From: Candidatus Epulonipiscium sp. | Lineage (GTDB): Bacteria; Bacillota_A; Clostridia; Lachnospirales; Cellulosilyticaceae | Assembly: GCA_012841565.1 (NCBI GenBank) | Contig: DUUM01000424.1 | Span: forward strand, 1 to 64,000 | DNA length: 64,000 bases | Direction of reading: 5' to 3' | Part shown: piece after piece, positions 23,401-30,510 of the stretch | Numbering within the stretch: position 1 is the first letter of the stretch | Layout of the letters: every line of letters starts with the position of its first letter | Program-made: the position numbers and the translations under genes | The notes under the pieces: generated by a model | Databases searched by the model: none | Told to the model about the DNA's origin: nothing | The model's input: only the letters and a program-made list of their open reading frames with translations

Positions 23401-26343
23401 AACTTTTAGGTTAGAAATTGTTTGCTCTGTATTATTAAATGCTTTTGTTGTTAATTCAAACTCTTCCCCTACCTCTACTATACCGCTAGATACCTCTATA
23501 GAAGATAGGCCTACTGGAATAGTTTCTCCTGCCCATACTGGGGCTGTTACTGCAATATCACCATTTTCCATAGTCACTCTTACATAGTAATAGCTATATT
23601 CTGGTTCTAATGTTAAGTTCCAATCTGCTTGGCTTGTGCTAAATGATTTATTAGCTATGACTGCGCCACCATCTGCAACGATAGATATTTCAGATACTTT
23701 ATCGCCATCAGGATCTGATACGCTAATAGCCAAGTTTAGTGTGTCTGGATTATCTAAAAGACTTCCCATTGCCTGAGCATTCACTGTATAACTAATTTCT
23801 ACGTTTTCATCTTCTGTTGCATACGTTCTTCTTTGACGCATTGCATCATAAAGGTTATCTCTATTTAATGCTGGTGCCTCAATTACTGTTCTTGCTGTAT
23901 TGGCATTACCCCAACGTTTTTTATGATTATCTTGGTTATTAGTTGGTGAGACATGCCATCCTTTATCAAGTGCTCTTGTATAATATTCGTAGCTTGGGAA
24001 ATATCCACTTCCACGAACTGGGCCTTCTCCATTACCTACTTCTATCAATGTTATTAACGCATCCATCTCTTTTGTGTAGAACCCAAAGTCTTTGAAATCC
24101 CCGAATGTAGTTCCAGGATGGTTAAATTGTGATATCGATTCTGGCGCTGTTAAAAGTCTTCTATAGTATTCTGGTAAATCTATATTTCCATTGGACCTTG
24201 TTTCAAATCCTGCAGTATTATAAGTGTTCATGTGCCCTGTACCATTAGACCATGTCATTTCATATCCATACATTGCTGTAAACTTATCGTCTTCGTTGAA
24301 CGTGTCAGAAACTCTTAGGGCTTCCATCCACTTCGAACTGGTTGAAGCATTATTAATGGTACCTTCTTTATCATTATCAAACCAGTTCGAGTGATCTGTA
24401 ATAGCAATATAGTCAGCTTTTGCATTATCTCTTGCCCATGTATATGCTTCTTCTAAACTACCTGTTCCATCTGATATATTTGTGTGAGAGTGAATGTTGC
24501 CAAAGTATAAGTTACCTTGCTTGTACTCTCCTACTGAGAATGTCCAATCTTCAGACATTGGAAATTCAAGTGTATCCTTTGCCGCTACCTTTACAGCATA
24601 TGTTCCTTCTTCAAATCCTTCTTCTGGTTTATAGGAAAGTTCATATGAAAGAATTCCTTCTTCTGTACCTTCTTTAATTGTACCTGTAAAAAGTTTTGTA
24701 ACATCTACACCATCTAAACTAATCTCAACGCTGTCTTTATCTAGACCTGTATCATCTTTTAAGATAATATTGATAGTCGCATTTTTCATAGCCCCACTGC
24801 CTTTTGGTGAGGCTTTGGCTAGTATAGGTGCTTTGGTATCACTAACTGTTATTGTGGCTGATCCTTTTACATTTATATTTTCTTTAGATGTTGCCATAAT
24901 AGTTGTTGTACCTTTTTTATTTCCAGTAACTTTACCGTACTGATCAACAGTTGCAATTGTTGGGTCTGCTGTTGTCCATGTTAGCCATTTTTGTGTTGTA
25001 TTTGTTGGTGCGTAAGTAACTGACACTGATTTCGTTTCTTCTGTACCTACTTCCATGTCTGCTAAACTTATTTCTGTAACTGCTATTGCTACTACCCCTG
25101 CAGCTTGAGAGATTACAAAGTTGTCAATACCAATATTTCCACCTTCTTTTTGGTAGGAAATTCGAACTGCAATAGCGCCACTATCTAAAGTCGCTATTCC
25201 TGTGATCGTTCCTTTATTAGCAAGATTTAGCTTAATCTCTTCAGCCATACTCCAACCACTTGGCAGTAGCTGTTCTACTTTAATAATTGATGTGTTGATG
25301 TACATTTCACCTGTGTCATTATTTTTCGTGTTATTCGCTACAATATCAAATGAAACTTTTCCTTCCGAAAGTAATTTAAATTCTGGACTTGTAAGGTTAT
25401 ACCAACCTGTCATCTTCAAGGCTGGTGCCCCTGCGTAAAACTCTGCTGGCTCACTTGTCACCCATCCTGCCGGTAACTTCTTGTCCATGGTTTGCCCTGA
25501 TAATACAGTACCTTCTGGCACTACTATTTCAGTTACCTTAAGTTCTCGTGTAACTTTAATAGCTGTATTTTTTGTAGATGTTGCTGTTATTGTTGTTGTT
25601 CCACCAGCTTGGGCTACAATCTTACCACCTGTAATAGTTGCTACTGCCGGATTACTTGAATCCCAGGTTACCCCTTTTTGCGTTGTATCTTCTGGAAAAT
25701 ATGTAACATTTATAGTTTGGCTTGCAGCTACTTCCATGTCGTTTAATGCAGATAGTGTTAGGCTTTCAAGTAATACTGGTTCACTGGGTGCTAAAGCCTC
25801 CCCTATGTATGTGAGTTTGATATTTTTTAAGCCTATATTCCAGCCGTCTTTATTAATATAATTAAATCTAATCTGAGTAGCCTCTTTTGATACTGCAACT
25901 GTTTTAGGACCAACTGATCCTCCTGCTTTTTCAAACGTAATAGCTTGTGCTGTTGTCCAGTCGTTAGCACCTATCTTTTCCTGTACTAACATTACCGACC
26001 CATTACCATCACCTGTACCTGCGGCATTAGCTGTTGTTTCAAAGGTGAGTGTTCCCTCTGATGGTAATGTTGTAAATTCTGTTGTTGTTAAAGTATTACC
26101 TGTAGCACTAAGTTTTATAGCACCGCTATATGGGGCATTGAAAGGCCTTTGATCCCAACCACTTGGTAGAGCGTTTTCCTTCGTGGTCGTACTCTTGATC
26201 GTTGCAAAAGTTTCATAAAATATTACTTGCTCTGGCTCCCCCGCCATAACTGTCAATGGTATTCCAATCATTTGTGCAAAAATCATTGACATTGCAAGTA
26301 TAATACTTAAACCTTTTTTAACCTTTCTAAACTGCTTATTCAT
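20458..26343 (-). CDS. Giant S-layer-anchored exoprotein with CehA/McbA-type PHP metallohydrolase domain
   Basis: 1961 residues. Signal peptide about 1-34 (cut after VMA). Two repeats follow, each a jelly-roll-like domain plus a BIG2 Ig-like domain (about 35-275 and 280-510; VTWDSSNPAVATI, LTWTTADPTIATV). An Ig-like segment precedes a PHP domain at about 610-900 with metal-site motifs NIHSHTNISDG, AITDHSNW, QFNHPG and NNQDNHKK, matching CehA/McbA metallohydrolases. Next are an Ig-like domain, a glutamine-amidotransferase-like DUF4350 region (about 1060-1330; VVDGGHYNDY), two OB-fold-like segments (about 1340-1535), a Gly/Ser/Pro linker near 1548, a conserved beta domain, and three SLH domains (from about 1780) that bind secondary wall polymers; the third is divergent. 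It should sit on the cell surface and hydrolyse a phosphoester or related bond. Substrate unknown. Confidence 0.85.
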   Translation of the reverse strand: MNKQFRKVKKGLSIILAMSMIFAQMIGIPLTVMAGEPEQVIFYETFATIKSTTTKENALPSGWDQRPFNAPYSGAIKLSATGNTLTTTEFTTLPSEGTLTFETTANAAGTGDGNGSVMLVQEKIGANDWTTAQAITFEKAGGSVGPKTVAVSKEATQIRFNYINKDGWNIGLKNIKLTYIGEALAPSEPVLLESLTLSALNDMEVAASQTINVTYFPEDTTQKGVTWDSSNPAVATITGGKIVAQAGGTTTITATSTKNTAIKVTRELKVTEIVVPEGTVLSGQTMDKKLPAGWVTSEPAEFYAGAPALKMTGWYNLTSPEFKLLSEGKVSFDIVANNTKNNDTGEMYINTSIIKVEQLLPSGWSMAEEIKLNLANKGTITGIATLDSGAIAVRISYQKEGGNIGIDNFVISQAAGVVAIAVTEISLADMEVGTEETKSVSVTYAPTNTTQKWLTWTTADPTIATVDQYGKVTGNKKGTTTIMATSKENINVKGSATITVSDTKAPILAKASPKGSGAMKNATINIILKDDTGLDKDSVEISLDGVDVTKLFTGTIKEGTEEGILSYELSYKPEEGFEEGTYAVKVAAKDTLEFPMSEDWTFSVGEYKQGNLYFGNIHSHTNISDGTGSLEEAYTWARDNAKADYIAITDHSNWFDNDKEGTINNASTSSKWMEALRVSDTFNEDDKFTAMYGYEMTWSNGTGHMNTYNTAGFETRSNGNIDLPEYYRRLLTAPESISQFNHPGTTFGDFKDFGFYTKEMDALITLIEVGNGEGPVRGSGYFPSYEYYTRALDKGWHVSPTNNQDNHKKRWGNANTARTVIEAPALNRDNLYDAMRQRRTYATEDENVEISYTVNAQAMGSLLDNPDTLNLAISVSDPDGDKVSEISIVADGGAVIANKSFSTSQADWNLTLEPEYSYYYVRVTMENGDIAVTAPVWAGETIPVGLSSIEVSSGIVEVGEEFELTTKAFNNTEQTISNLKVEYFKGNLDASNKIGQGTLASLNAAGVAQVQTKVSIQDIGSYNIYATTTFTVKGAVKTSTVSTKVKVLDPEDMLKVVVDGGHYNDYVTGDYPNNMSGFDEILGKKEIKMIINSAVDSAGKFAPKNITDEVLANASLLVLTGPESISGRSRYPYTEEDIAAIVRFAENGGSIIMTSKGDRKNANPGEVDNRNAKVANEVLEALGANLRFNDDLVVDAVTKESETWRLAFKNFNKDPHGLTKGLISGDHYSFYSGCSVSIKEGGDASKVSFPVAIHETTGTVTMNYSDKAVAPAEGTTGNTEVMGVEVLASGAKLIVSGSTFMSNFEVKGDNINANYGFTENVVDWMVQAPEAQLVTIASIHKGYPENFGQRYAIEGIVTAQSEAIEPKNAFFEVIYIQDETGGLTIFGVSQTELKVGQKVRITGTVGEYECDRQIRVVDEAKNLQIIDATVKPVAPKRMTTGESMADHNMGWLVNLTGKVTKMDDMNLWVDDGTGAARAYVNGYIWDGQNPDIKGKWDPAIKVGDTVTVTGLAAKDPDGSRLRIRNTGEIVKVQDQNTETPGGGSSGGGGSAPTPTKPHENAPAETKSDGKGVVTVGTNNITVESKGNVVKATVEKESALRAIEQAVKEAKPNVTPKIIISLPFVKDNNMDVVISAEVIQAAKENKVDIVIGSKGMEYTVPFGALDKADLQVGETIEFSSKEVKNQAVTGKAKNDTLIKLLDLNIFVKSPTGTRKITQFDKPIGIKFSIEGLGDPNRLGIYYVNEIEGTLEFISNEVKDGFIIMRTTHYSQYAIIEKGVEETVVGFSDIINHWAQSSIESIVAKGIAGGYPDGTFKPNNSITRAEFVAMMNSLLKLETVTYEGQFTDVKSSNWFADSIATAAANGLVGGYPDGTFNPNGKITRAEMMSIISEVIKDVTVSTDEIDTILAPFADKNDISPWAKESTAKVVKAGLIGGMDSKIQGKAETTRAQAAAVIDRIINK

Positions 26344-26446
26344 TTCCCCACTCCTTCTTAAGTTGTCAATTCATTTTATTGTTCCCTGTTTCTCCTCGAC
26401 CCTCATTCCATAATTTATCAATTATAAGGAAATGGTGGTATTTAAT

Positions 26447-26475
26447 ATACTATCATCCAAACTTGTGCAAGTCAA
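26447..26475 (-). promoter_or_regulatory. Promoter of the SLH exoprotein gene
   Basis: Minus strand: TTGACT (26470-26475), 17-bp spacer, TAGTAT (26447-26452), about 100 bp before the ATG. The leader has GAAGGAG as ribosome binding site. Confidence 0.55.
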
Positions 26476-26576
26476 CCATTTCAACACTAATATATAACTG
26501 AACTATTGGTTAGTTTACACATAATTTGTTGATTTATTTACTTTCAATGTAAATCCTAATAAAAGCAATTCATAAA

Positions 26577-26609
26577 AAACAGGCTATTCATTATGTGAAT
26601 AGCCTGTTT
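26577..26609. terminator. Bidirectional hairpin terminator beside a gene remnant
   Basis: Arms AAACAGGCTATTCA and TGAATAGCCTGTTT pair perfectly around a 5-nt loop, with T-runs on both strands. It sits 23 bp after the stop of the remnant at 26632, so it was probably that lost gene's terminator. Confidence 0.75.
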
Positions 26610-26631
26610 AAATTTTTTTATTATATTATTA

Positions 26632-26772
26632 TTAAATTGCGCTTGCAGCAACATATGCTGTCGTAACTGCATTTTTAATATCTGATGCTTGTTCCATTGA
26701 GTCTCCAATAAATGTATAAGCCATCCCTGCGTTGTCAAAAGCAGCTGTATCATATTTGACAGGTACTGTCCC
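26632..26772 (-). pseudogene. C-terminal remnant of an unidentified gene
   Basis: On the minus strand about 45 codons end in a stop at 26632 (AAFDNAGMAYTFIGDSME ... TAYVAASAI), followed at once by an intrinsic terminator. No start codon with a ribosome binding site is present. The sequence upstream is instead the antisense of an AraC remnant, so the 5' part is lost. The break coincides with a GGTACTGTCCCTAC repeat near 26762. I do not recognise the family. Confidence 0.5.
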
Positions 26773-26791
26773 TACTGCCATAACAGCAAAG

Positions 26792-26965
26792 CTTGATTTG
26801 TGCAAACAACTTATCCTGCAAGGCAAGCCAATCATTGAGGTCTATAAATTATGCGGCTTTGGCGGTTATAACCACCTTTTTAGAGCATTTAAAAAAGAGT
26901 TTGGTATAACCCCTAAAGAGTATTATCGTCAGGCAAAAAAGTCCAAAGTCCCCTTAGCCCCATAA
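26792..26965 (+). pseudogene. C-terminal fragment of an AraC-family regulator
   Basis: About 57 codons encode the second helix-turn-helix and tail of an AraC/XylS domain: LCKQLILQGKPIIEVYKLCG, then NHLFRAFKKEFGITPKEYYR. The N-terminal sensor and first helix-turn-helix are missing; the open frame runs upstream only into the repeat-bearing junction. The stop overlaps the 3' end of the convergent ABC permease gene (26954). A dead fragment left by deletion or rearrangement. Confidence 0.75.
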
Positions 26966-27790
26966 ATCACTGGCATCACTAGCGCTTCTATTAACCCTAG
27001 AAAAATCTGTTTTAACAAATGAATGAGTTGATAATATTAAAAATACTAAACCAATTCCTAGGATAATAACCAAAGACATCATAGGGGTAACAATAAACCC
27101 ATTGATATCAATGGCTAATCCTTCTTTCACAAGTTCTGCAGCTGATAAACCCTGTTTTTCCAAAACAATCATACGAAAAAATGCTGTGGCATAAGTCATA
27201 GGATTAAGGTAAGCAACATATTTAAGTGAGGTTGGTAATAAAGATAATGGAATATAAGCCCCAGATATAAAGGTTAAGGGCATTGTTATAGCCGTTTTGA
27301 CAATCTGAAAGGTTTGGCCACTCCGTACCTTAGTCGCTAGAAATAATCCAACACCTGAGAAAACAAGCCCAACACTAATCATAGCTATTAGGATAAAAAA
27401 TGGCGTGGTCCATTTGGTAAATTTAATACCAATAAATAGTCCAATAATTAGAATTAATATTCCTTGTATGGTTGAAACGGTTGCAGCTGACAGAAGTTGC
27501 CCCATTGCAACATATATTCTTTTAGCTGGAGACACTAACACTTCTTTCATAAAGCCACTAACCATATCATCAACTGTTGATGAGGCTAGATTCAAAGAAC
27601 TTTCAAATACTGTTGTGATAATAACCCCCGATAGCATATAGGCCACTGGATTTTCTATAAAATCATTTTTGAAAATAGCGCCAAATACATAAACAAAGAA
27701 AAACGGGAAAATGAGTGTGAAAATCAGTGCTGTTTTATTTCTTACAAAAGCTTTTAATCCTCTTTTCCATAGAGCAAAGGTTGTATTCAT
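26954..27790 (-). CDS. ABC-2 type transporter permease (DrrB-like)
   Basis: 278 residues with six hydrophobic segments. FTLIFPFFFVYVFGAIF near the N-terminus, the GFMKEVLVSPAKR cytoplasmic loop and GAYIPLSLLPTSLKYVAYLNPMTY are typical of ABC-2 permeases of the DrrB/ABC-2 export family (drug, lipid or polysaccharide export). Its start codon directly abuts the stop of the ATPase gene, so the two are coupled. The substrate cannot be told. The 3' end overlaps the AraC remnant by 12 bp, showing that the rearrangement scar reaches the gene boundary without obvious damage to it. Confidence 0.88.
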   Translation of the reverse strand: MNTTFALWKRGLKAFVRNKTALIFTLIFPFFFVYVFGAIFKNDFIENPVAYMLSGVIITTVFESSLNLASSTVDDMVSGFMKEVLVSPAKRIYVAMGQLLSAATVSTIQGILILIIGLFIGIKFTKWTTPFFILIAMISVGLVFSGVGLFLATKVRSGQTFQIVKTAITMPLTFISGAYIPLSLLPTSLKYVAYLNPMTYATAFFRMIVLEKQGLSAAELVKEGLAIDINGFIVTPMMSLVIILGIGLVFLILSTHSFVKTDFSRVNRSASDASDLWG

Positions 27791-28747
27791 CTAGGCTTCC
27801 TCCCTAATCTTTTTCCCTGTGATTTCTAAAAATACGTCGTTAAAAGTACCTTTTTTAATTTCTATATCTGTTATCACATCTTTTTGCTGACTGAGTACAT
27901 GTAATAAAGGATTAATCTGTTCTGCATCCACTTTGTAATAACCCTCTTTTTTCACATACTTGAGCTTATATTGTAATAATAATGCTTCAAGTTCAGGTCC
28001 ATTTTCAGTTGTTATATAGGCCTTATCCTTAGTAAATTCTTTTTTCAAGGCATAGGGCGTATCATGAGCAACGATTACCCCTCCATCAATAATGGCTATT
28101 TTATCGCATATTTCTGCTTCTTCCATATAATGCGTGGTAAGGAAAATAGTAATATTTCTTTCTTTTTGAAGTTTAATAATATACTCCCAAATATGAGCAC
28201 GTGTTTGGGGGTCAAGGCCTGTTGTCGGCTCATCGAGAAATAACACTTTAGGATAATGAATTAACCCACGGGCTATTTCTACTCTACGTTTCATTCCGCC
28301 TGATAAGGCTCCAACTAACTTTTTTCGCTCTCCTAATAAATCTACTAGCTCTAAAACAAATAGAATCCGCTCTTCTACTTCTTTTTTAGGAATATTGTAA
28401 AAAACACAGTGCATTTTAAGATTCTCATCAATGGTCATTTTTGCATCTAAGGTTGAGTCTTGAAATACGACGCCAATTGTGGATCTCACCTCATTTTTTT
28501 GTGTTGCAACATCTTTCCCATCTATTAATAGGGTGCCCGATGTTTTTTCAAATATGGTACATAATGTATTGATAGTGGTGCTTTTCCCGGCACCATTGGG
28601 TCCTAAAAAAGCAAAAATAGTCCCTTCCTCTACACTAAAAGAAATATCATTGACCGCTACAAAGTCACCATATTTTTTAGTGAAATTCTTAACTTTAATT
28701 ATATTCTTAGATTCAATTATATTATTAGCTTCAATTATATTATTCAT
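27791..28747 (-). CDS. ABC transporter ATP-binding protein (DrrA-like)
   Basis: 318 residues. Walker A GPNGAGKST, Q-loop VFQDSTLD, signature LSGGMKRR, Walker B VLFLDEPTTGLDP, H-loop TTHYME. The C-terminal 90 residues match the accessory domain of DrrA-type exporters. It powers the permease encoded immediately downstream. The N-terminus repeats NII (MNNIIEANNIIESKNIIKVKN), reflecting a short repeated DNA segment at about 28700-28745; an internal start near the VKNFTKKYG core cannot be excluded, but the ATG at 28747 has an AGAGG site. A GGGGACAGTCCCC palindrome lies 27 bp upstream. Confidence 0.9.
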   Translation of the reverse strand: MNNIIEANNIIESKNIIKVKNFTKKYGDFVAVNDISFSVEEGTIFAFLGPNGAGKSTTINTLCTIFEKTSGTLLIDGKDVATQKNEVRSTIGVVFQDSTLDAKMTIDENLKMHCVFYNIPKKEVEERILFVLELVDLLGERKKLVGALSGGMKRRVEIARGLIHYPKVLFLDEPTTGLDPQTRAHIWEYIIKLQKERNITIFLTTHYMEEAEICDKIAIIDGGVIVAHDTPYALKKEFTKDKAYITTENGPELEALLLQYKLKYVKKEGYYKVDAEQINPLLHVLSQQKDVITDIEIKKGTFNDVFLEITGKKIREEA

Positions 28748-28773
28748 ACTGACCTCTTCTCTTAATTTATTGC

Positions 28774-28786
28774 GGGGACAGTCCCC
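28774..28786. repeat. GGGGACAGTCCCC palindrome (REP-like)
   Basis: A 13-bp palindrome (GGGGAC-A-GTCCCC) in the 5' leader region of the ABC exporter operon. The same core is found in the 60-bp palindrome at 14112 and at 30487. Confidence 0.5.
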
Positions 28787-28878
28787 CTAGGGCTTTTAAA
28801 TAGTAGTATATTATTATATCATAAATGAGTTTATTAAAGGAACCAAGAATAATTATTCTTTCAATAAGAGGTAATAGT

Positions 28879-28914
28879 AAAAGGTGTCATCATTAATAAA
28901 TGGTGACACCTTTT
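28879..28914 (-). terminator. Intrinsic terminator of the pirin gene
   Basis: Arms AAAAGGTGTCATCA and TGGTGACACCTTTT (one mismatch), 8-nt loop, 10 bp after the pirin stop on the minus strand and ending in a TTTT run. Confidence 0.7.
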
Positions 28915-28923
28915 ATCATGCTT

Positions 28924-29778
28924 TTATTTGCTTTTTATAAATGTTCCATCTTTAATCTCTCTAAATGCTTGGTCTAGCTCTTCTTTAGTATTCATAACAA
29001 TAGGACCACCCCAAGCAATTGGTTCTTCTAATGGTTTTGCGGAAAATAAAAGAAATCTTATTCCTTCCTTGGACGCCCTACCTAACAATGTTTCTCCCTT
29101 ATCAAATAAAATAGCACTTTTGGCTTCTACCAGATTCCAATCTGTTTCATCAAACCATCCAGCACCTTCTACAATATAAATAAAAAGTTTCTCTTCTTTA
29201 GGGATAGCTATTTCTAGTTGGTTTCCTGCTTTAATAACCACATCTAAAAAAGTCATTTTAACGTAGTCCCCTTGAGTTGCCCCTGCTATTCCTTTATAAT
29301 GACCTGAAATAATACGAACTTCATTTCCATCTTCTCGGATTACAGGAATCACATCATCTGTAATGTCATGATACTGTGGATCTACCATCTTATTTTTAGC
29401 TGGTAGGTTGAGCCACAGCTGAACACCTAACATCCGATCTGAGGCTTTTGGCATCTCTTGATGAAGAATACCACCCCCGGCATTCATCCACTGACAACCC
29501 CCATCTAAAATACTCCCCTTATTGCCAAGGCTATCCTCATGTTCTATATTGCCCTTTATTAAGTAAGTTACGGTTTCAATTCCACGGTGTGGGTGCCAAG
29601 GAAATCCTTTTGTATAATCTTCCGGATCCACTGAGTCAAAAGCATCTAGCATGAGAAATGGATCAAATTCCACTATATCTGGCTTGCTAATAACACGTAC
29701 CAACTTCACCCCTGCTCCGTCTTGTGTATGAGTTCCTGTTATAATCTTGTTAATCGTTCTTAGCGTTCTTAGTGACAT
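28924..29778 (-). CDS. Pirin family cupin protein
   Basis: 284 residues, the usual length for bacterial pirins. The N-terminal cupin keeps the metal-binding set: HPHRGIETVTYL (two His), IEHEDS (His), and the later QWMNAGGGILHQEMP. The C-terminal cupin is present (KEEKLFIYIVEGAGW, PIAWGGPIVMN). Some pirins are quercetin 2,3-dioxygenases and others modulate metabolic enzymes such as pyruvate dehydrogenase; the role here cannot be told. It is a monocistronic unit divergent from the carbonic anhydrase gene. Confidence 0.88.
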   Translation of the reverse strand: MSLRTLRTINKIITGTHTQDGAGVKLVRVISKPDIVEFDPFLMLDAFDSVDPEDYTKGFPWHPHRGIETVTYLIKGNIEHEDSLGNKGSILDGGCQWMNAGGGILHQEMPKASDRMLGVQLWLNLPAKNKMVDPQYHDITDDVIPVIREDGNEVRIISGHYKGIAGATQGDYVKMTFLDVVIKAGNQLEIAIPKEEKLFIYIVEGAGWFDETDWNLVEAKSAILFDKGETLLGRASKEGIRFLLFSAKPLEEPIAWGGPIVMNTKEELDQAFREIKDGTFIKSK

Positions 29779-29888
29779 AATAACACTCCTCTCATTATTT
29801 TTATATCCTTATTCTTATTATACTACATATTATAGCAACTATTTAAAACGTCTACTTAAAACATCTGTGTAAAACATTTTTACTATGC

Positions 29889-29894
29889 TATAAT
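29889..29894 (+). promoter_or_regulatory. Extended -10 box of the carbonic anhydrase promoter
   Basis: ATGCTATAAT: a TATAAT preceded by TG one base upstream, about 45 bp before the start codon. No good -35 is visible at 17 bp, as often with extended -10 promoters. Confidence 0.45.
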
Positions 29895-29937
29895 AAACTT
29901 TAGTTTTATATCCTAGGCTTTAAATCGGAGGGTTTAT

Positions 29938-30510
29938 ATGAATAAATTAAATGAAATACTAGCATTCAATCGCTTATTCGTTGAAAACAAAGAATATATT
30001 CCATATATCACAACCAAAAATCCAGATAAAAAAATAGTTGTTTTATCCTGCATGGATACAAGATTGTCTGAATTACTTCCCAAAGCCCTTAATCTTAAAA
30101 ACGGAGATGCCAAAATAATCAAAAATGCTGGCGCTGCTATTATGCACCCTTTTGGTAGTATTATGAGAAGCATTGCCGTTGCTATTTATGAGTTTCAAAC
30201 CGATGAAATCCTAGTCATTGGCCATCATGGCTGTGGCATGAATAACCTAAATGTAGATCAAATGTTAGAAAAGGTGAGTGACAGAGGAATTTCTCCTGAT
30301 GTCATTACCACCTTATCTAGTGCAGGAATTGATATTAAAAAATGGCTTCACGGCTTTAGTTCCACTGAAGAATCTGTTAAGGAAAGTGTTGAAATGATCA
30401 TGAATCATCCTCTTATTCCTAAAGATATCAAAATTCATGGCCTGATTATCGATCCAGAAACAGGTCAATTAGATGTTGTTTTCAATGGGGACTGTCCCCC
30501 TTCTTCTTAA
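29938..30510 (+). CDS. Beta-class carbonic anhydrase
   Basis: 190 residues. Zinc ligands are visible: Cys38 in SCMDTRL, His96 and Cys99 in GHHGCGM; the Asp40-Arg42 dyad is intact. It interconverts CO2 and bicarbonate in the cytosol. The length and short form match the small beta-CAs of Firmicutes. GGAGGG precedes the ATG. The final residues (GDCPPSS) are encoded by a GGGGACTGTCCCC palindrome, so the C-terminal tail appears to have been altered by a repeat insertion. Its stop overlaps the stop of the convergent histidine kinase gene. Confidence 0.9.
   Translation: MNKLNEILAFNRLFVENKEYIPYITTKNPDKKIVVLSCMDTRLSELLPKALNLKNGDAKIIKNAGAAIMHPFGSIMRSIAVAIYEFQTDEILVIGHHGCGMNNLNVDQMLEKVSDRGISPDVITTLSSAGIDIKKWLHGFSSTEESVKESVEMIMNHPLIPKDIKIHGLIIDPETGQLDVVFNGDCPPSS
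30487..30499. repeat. GGGGACTGTCCCC palindrome inside the end of the carbonic anhydrase gene
   Basis: A 13-bp palindrome four codons from the stop. It is the complementary form of the core at 28774 and within 14112-14171. It may act as a weak hairpin between the convergent genes. Confidence 0.5.

Noticed and set aside
24420..24677. Leucine-rich plus-strand ORF inside the SLH gene
   Set aside because: It is antisense to the PHP domain coding region and lacks a ribosome binding site. The composition is that of a reverse-frame shadow.
26556..26753. Minus-strand ORF of 65 codons over the terminator and remnant
   Set aside because: It runs through the terminator hairpin and is out of frame with the remnant at 26632. 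No Shine-Dalgarno and no recognisable sequence.
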